From: an uncultured Eubacteriales bacterium
GTDB lineage: Bacteria > Bacillota > Clostridia > Oscillospirales > Oscillospiraceae
Length of the DNA stretch: 64,000 nucleotides
Assembly: GCA_900546485.1 (NCBI GenBank)
Contig: URDK01000003.1
Span: 7,137-71,136 of the forward strand
Reading direction: 5' to 3'
In this document: positions 61,163 through 64,000 of the stretch, one piece after another
Numbering within the stretch: the first letter of the stretch is position 1
How the letters are laid out: each line of letters starts with the position of its first letter
Position numbers and translations under genes: made by a program
The notes under the pieces: generated by a model
The model's database searches: none
What the model was told of the DNA's origin: nothing
Seen by the model: only the letters and a program-made list of their open reading frames with translations

Positions 61163-62162
61163 TTTGCAGCGTCAGTGTGATGTGGCTGCCGGTCTTGGTG
61201 CGCACATTTTTGTAGCCCACCTTGAAGTCACTCAGCAGCCGGCCAGCTTTCACGTTCAGTTGCTTTGCCAGCGCGTTGGGCTGCATATCCAGCGCAAGGG
61301 CCGATATAAGCTCTGTCGCGCTGCCTTCCCATGTCGGGCTCTCCTCCGTCACGAGCGCCGCCACCTTCTCGAGCAGCGGGTCGGGCGGCTCGTGGTATGG
61401 CTCCTTGTCCGCGTGGTCAAAGCACCAAAGCAGTCGCTCCTCGTCACGCACAAGGTGGATGCGCTGGTCGGGCTGGTCTCGGCCGGAGACACTCAGCGTG
61501 GCCGCGTTGTCCGTGCGATTTTCCTTACTCAGCACGAACGCACCGTCGGCGCAGCCGTAGATCCCGGTCGTGCCGGAGATGCGGTCGAACTCGTCGTTCG
61601 CATCAGACTTGCGCGTGTGGTGGACGATGAGCATGCACAGCCCGAACTTGTCCGCAAACTGCTTGAGCTGGCCGATAATCTGGTAGTCGTCCCGATAGCT
61701 GTACGCCTCGCCGCTCAGCTCGCGCACCTTTTGCAGTGTGTCGATGATGATGAGCCGCGTGTCCGGGTGCTCACGCACGAACTTCTCAAGCTGCGCGTCG
61801 AGGCCGTTTCCGAGCTGCTTCGCGCTTATGGCAAAGTGCAGTTTCTCCGCACCCTCCACGCCGAACATCCGGTACATTCGCCTTTGCAGCCGCTCGTAAC
61901 CGTCCTCGAGCGCGAGGTAGAGCACCGTGCCCTGGTGGACTTCACAGTCCCAGAGCTTTTGTCCCGTGGCGACGTGATAGGCGAGCTGCGCCATGAGGAA
62001 GGACTTGCCAACCTTTGGTGCGCCTGCGAATATGTACGTGCCGTTTTGGAGTAATCCCTCGATGACCGGCGGCCTGCTCTCGTAAATTGTGTCGTAGAGC
62101 TCGGCCATCGTGACCGTCGGCAGATACGCCGGGTCGTTCATACGGCGTAATTTTCGGTACAA
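61158..62162 (-). CDS. RepA-like AAA ATPase of mobile elements, 5'-truncated
   Basis: The visible 334 residues form a RecA-like hexameric ATPase of the RepA/AAA_25 type: Walker A GAPKVGKSF (near residue 49), Walker B LIIIDTLQ, and LIVHHTRK. The C-terminus is a small winged-helix-like domain. Such proteins unwind the origin or drive replication of integrative elements. Conserved-looking coding (AGSNEKLQALYRKLRR) continues upstream of 62162 but meets a TAA near 62210 with no start codon, so the 5' end has been lost. ATG 62141 is the nearest ATG. The TTG at 62162 is a poor start. Confidence 0.8.
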   Translation of the reverse strand: MYRKLRRMNDPAYLPTVTMAELYDTIYESRPPVIEGLLQNGTYIFAGAPKVGKSFLMAQLAYHVATGQKLWDCEVHQGTVLYLALEDGYERLQRRMYRMFGVEGAEKLHFAISAKQLGNGLDAQLEKFVREHPDTRLIIIDTLQKVRELSGEAYSYRDDYQIIGQLKQFADKFGLCMLIVHHTRKSDANDEFDRISGTTGIYGCADGAFVLSKENRTDNAATLSVSGRDQPDQRIHLVRDEERLLWCFDHADKEPYHEPPDPLLEKVAALVTEESPTWEGSATELISALALDMQPNALAKQLNVKAGRLLSDFKVGYKNVRTKTGSHITLTLQR

Positions 62163-62367
62163 TGCTTGCAGCTTTTCGTTGCTTCCGGCAGCCGATTCTG
62201 TTATGTTGATTTAAATATCGGAGACAGAGTTCGTTATTTAACATATAAGCTTCATGCGGCCGTATTTGTGCTGTAAAACAGCTCTGAATTTTGCTGCATT
62301 CTAATTAATTTGTCAACTTATAACTCAAGTCAAAGAAAATGGCCAGAGGCAGCGGGAGGCGCACAAT

Positions 62368-63084
62368 GTGACAATGCTAGCTAAACAAAAAAGAGCTATT
62401 GCCGAAGGGTGTTTAAACCATGCGATTGATGGCGACTATCAGACCGCATCAAGGCTTCGCCAACAGGCTTATTCATCCGATCCGCCTGGTACCATAGGTG
62501 TTGATTGGAATTGTTGGGATGAAATATGGGAGATGGACTCAAGATATCTTCTCTTTTTACATGATGAAGATTTTAGCGATGCAGACAATTCTCCTAGAAA
62601 AATCGAAGCATTGAAATCCGGGATATTCGTTGACTACCTTTTTGGATTTCGTGATGCTTGGGGAGTGAAAAAGCAATCAATGCTAGTTGACGAAGAATTT
62701 CGCTCCAGGACTTTAGAATCCTTTTTGCGCGCAAATGATTGGGATTTTAAGTGTGAGAATAGGGAATTAATATATGCGCAAACAAAAAAGATGAATATAA
62801 GTGCAAAAATGTACTATGCATCCATTGAAGGCTCAGGCGTAAATGGTAGTATTCATCCACATATATATGAGAACGGTGAGTACTATTTAGGTTTTGCTCC
62901 CAATACGTCTAAAAAAATAATTGAAAGTAGACGCACATGGCTAAAGATGTATGACGAATTTCTGAGTATGAGTACTGCTGGCATTGCAAAATTTCCTAAA
63001 TCTTTTCGAACTTTTCAGAAGCACAAGCTTGCTGACGATGACAATTACAAAATGTGGTTTGCAGAGTATAAGTCAAAGAAGTAA
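62368..63084 (+). CDS. AT-rich orphan hypothetical protein
   Basis: This 238-residue protein is not recognised. It has no signal peptide or membrane segment; it is acidic in the first half, with WNCWDEIWEMDSRYLLFLHD and many aromatic residues. GC is about 38 %, far below the element average, so it is a recent arrival. GTG 62368 is chosen because GGAGG lies 8 bp upstream (2 bp off ideal); the ATG at 62374 is too far from it. It lies between the truncated RepA-like and integrase genes and may be the cause of both truncations. Confidence 0.55.
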   Translation: MTMLAKQKRAIAEGCLNHAIDGDYQTASRLRQQAYSSDPPGTIGVDWNCWDEIWEMDSRYLLFLHDEDFSDADNSPRKIEALKSGIFVDYLFGFRDAWGVKKQSMLVDEEFRSRTLESFLRANDWDFKCENRELIYAQTKKMNISAKMYYASIEGSGVNGSIHPHIYENGEYYLGFAPNTSKKIIESRRTWLKMYDEFLSMSTAGIAKFPKSFRTFQKHKLADDDNYKMWFAEYKSKK

Positions 63085-63137
63085 TCATCACACACGATAA
63101 GCTGCAAGGAAGTCTTGCAGGAACTTAGTGCCGGGGC

Positions 63138-63818
63138 ATGATGTTCCAGATCATGCGCAAGGCTCAGGCAAACGACCTCATCCTCAAGAACCCTGTCGAG
63201 CTCGCGGACAAGACGCGGCACGCGCCCCGGAAAAGCAAAAAGGACTCCTTCACAGCGGAAGAAGTCCGGCAACTGTTCAAATTTCTGCCGCACGACAAGA
63301 CCGGCGACAGCATCAGGCTGCTGCTCCTCACGGGTATGCGCTCTCAGGAGTTGCTCGCGCTGGAGGCCGGGCACATCGAGCCCGACGGCTCGTGCGTACA
63401 TATCCGGCAGGCGGTGAAGCAGGTCAAGGGCACGGTGTTCGTAGGCGACACGAAGAGCGCCAGCAGCGTCCGCGATGTGCCGATACCCGAGGCCTACCGC
63501 GGCATGGTCGCAGGTCTGCGCGAGTACTGCACGCCCTATCTCTGGACGGGCAGGGGCGTGGACAAGCCCTGCAACCCGACGCATTTCCGCGACAAGTTTG
63601 CCGAAGCGCTGAAGTCTGTCCCGGGCGTCAGGCCGCTCACACCGCACTCCTGCCGGCACACCTTTGTCAGCCAGCTGCAGGCCCAAGGCGTCCCCATGGA
63701 GACGATACAGTCCCTCGCCGGGCGCGCCGAAATGGACATGACCGAGCACTATCTCCACGTCCAGGACGGCGTAAAAGCCACCGCCGTGGAAAGCCTTGCA
63801 AAGCTGATCGGGGCGTAG
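63138..63818 (+). CDS. int: Tyrosine-family integrase, 5'-truncated
   Basis: The 226 residues are the C-terminal half of a phage-type tyrosine integrase: end of the core-binding domain (LILKNPVELADKTRHAPRK), then the catalytic domain with Arg in TGMRSQELLAL, Lys region FVGDTKSASSVRDVP, the HSCRHTF box (His-x-x-Arg-His) and nucleophile Tyr in DMTEHYLHV. In-frame TAG lies 12 bases before the ATG and the arm-binding N-terminal domain (about 150-170 residues) is missing. It abuts the right attachment site as integrases usually do. It is unlikely to be active by itself. Confidence 0.85.
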   Translation: MMFQIMRKAQANDLILKNPVELADKTRHAPRKSKKDSFTAEEVRQLFKFLPHDKTGDSIRLLLLTGMRSQELLALEAGHIEPDGSCVHIRQAVKQVKGTVFVGDTKSASSVRDVPIPEAYRGMVAGLREYCTPYLWTGRGVDKPCNPTHFRDKFAEALKSVPGVRPLTPHSCRHTFVSQLQAQGVPMETIQSLAGRAEMDMTEHYLHVQDGVKATAVESLAKLIGA

Positions 63819-63855
63819 CAAATCGTCGCAACGAGTCCACTACTTTCAAACGCAA

Positions 63856-63888
63856 TTCTGGTACAGTTCTGGTACGCATTCTGGTACG
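63856..63888 (+). repeat. Right arm-type repeats
   Basis: Three TTCTGGTAC(G/A) units at 63856-63865, 63867-63876 and 63879-63888, spaced 11-12 bp. The last two match the left-end pair at 40650-40672 base for base with the same spacer (CGCA). Likely integrase arm sites. Confidence 0.65.
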
Positions 63889-63922
63889 AAGCTTGCAAAA
63901 CGATAGATTTTGGGATAAAGAT

Positions 63923-64000
63923 AAAGAAAAAGCCTTGAAACAAAAGTTTCAAGGCTTTTTACCTGGTGGAGATAAGCGGGATCGAACCGCTGACCTCTTG
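63923..64000. repeat. Right attachment-site direct repeat
   Basis: Matches 40451-40528; loop of the hairpin is AAAA. It holds a 15-bp terminator stem (63927-63960) and the 3' part of the tRNA-Ala gene. It continues beyond the window. Confidence 0.9.
63964..64000 (-). tRNA. tRNA-Ala(GGC), 3' part, runs out of the window
   Basis: The minus strand shows the T-arm, acceptor strand TATCTCC and CCA end. Because the integrase lies beside this copy, this is likely the intact gene re-formed by the element, with its 5' half beyond base 64000. The identity is deduced from the anticodon in the left copy. Confidence 0.75.

Larger units (their letters stand above)
40451..64000. mobile_element. Integrative element in tRNA-Ala(GGC), about 23.5 kb
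   Basis: A 78-bp direct repeat (40451-40528 and 63923-64000) bounds the region. It contains a terminator hairpin and the 3' end of tRNA-Ala; the copies differ only in the 4-nt hairpin loop. A tyrosine integrase lies next to the right copy, whose tRNA gene runs out of the window and is probably the complete one. TTCTGGTACG arm repeats lie just inside each end. Cargo: alpha-glucan operons, a defence-like island, a RepA-like ATPase and orphan genes. There are no conjugation genes, so it would be mobilisable or already fixed. Confidence 0.82.

Overview
The window is about 57-58 % GC, with strong Shine-Dalgarno sites, TTGACA/TATAAT-like promoters and many rho-independent terminators. Gene content (YesN/YesM two-component pair, PucR-type regulators, old-yellow-enzyme and CaiB/BaiF-type CoA enzymes, a molybdenum hydroxylase) points to an anaerobic GC-rich Firmicute, probably a gut Clostridia member of the Oscillospiraceae type. 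This placement is inference; no rRNA is present.

Region 1 (1-16.9 kb) is chromosomal. It holds housekeeping and orphan genes (partial GNAT, PatB-type C-S lyase, zinc alcohol dehydrogenase, YgjP-like metallopeptidase, methyltransferases, a tocopherol-cyclase-like protein) around a minus-strand operon, 13214 down to 4388. That operon encodes a three-subunit molybdenum hydroxylase whose FAD subunit has a complete GltD-like NAD(P)H oxidoreductase inserted in it, then an MFS carrier, two unknown proteins, a Crp/Fnr regulator and a degenerate NifU-like protein.

Region 2 (16.9-39.8 kb) is an acyl-CoA catabolic island. It has a 2,4-dienoyl-CoA-reductase-type flavoenzyme, an ECH1-type dienoyl-CoA isomerase, four family III CoA transferases, two acyl-CoA ligases, three FabK/nitronate-monooxygenase-like flavoproteins, a hotdog thioesterase, a CaiE-like hexapeptide protein, an SLC13-type carrier and two PucR regulators, one of them frameshifted at a 7-nt homopolymer. 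PucR, CoA transferase, ligase and flavoprotein occur as two paralogous modules. A shared promoter motif, TGTGCCCAAATNAT, lies upstream of several of these genes. The likely job is import, CoA activation and reduction of an unsaturated carboxylic acid; the substrate is unknown.

Region 3 (40.45-64.0 kb) is an integrative element inserted in the 3' part of a tRNA-Ala(GGC) gene. It is bounded by 78-bp direct repeats and carries TTCTGGTACG arm-type repeats inside each end. Its cargo has two parts. One is an alpha-glucan uptake and degradation locus: GH13 oligo-1,6-glucosidase, YesN/YesM pair, ABC binding protein and two permeases, and a cytoplasmic GH13 amylase, with 21-bp-spaced direct repeats as a likely regulator site. 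The other looks like a defence island: a large PLD-like protein facing a four-gene operon of a HEPN-like protein, a PLD-DEAD-DUF3427 helicase, a PD-(D/E)XK-like protein and a DUF2971 protein. Next to the right end are a RepA-like ATPase and a tyrosine integrase, both 5'-truncated on the sides facing an AT-rich orphan gene.

The strongest candidates for undescribed biology are the four-gene operon (55.3-60.9 kb), the PucR-linked acyl-CoA cluster with its shared operator, and the GltD-in-FAD-subunit molybdenum hydroxylase.
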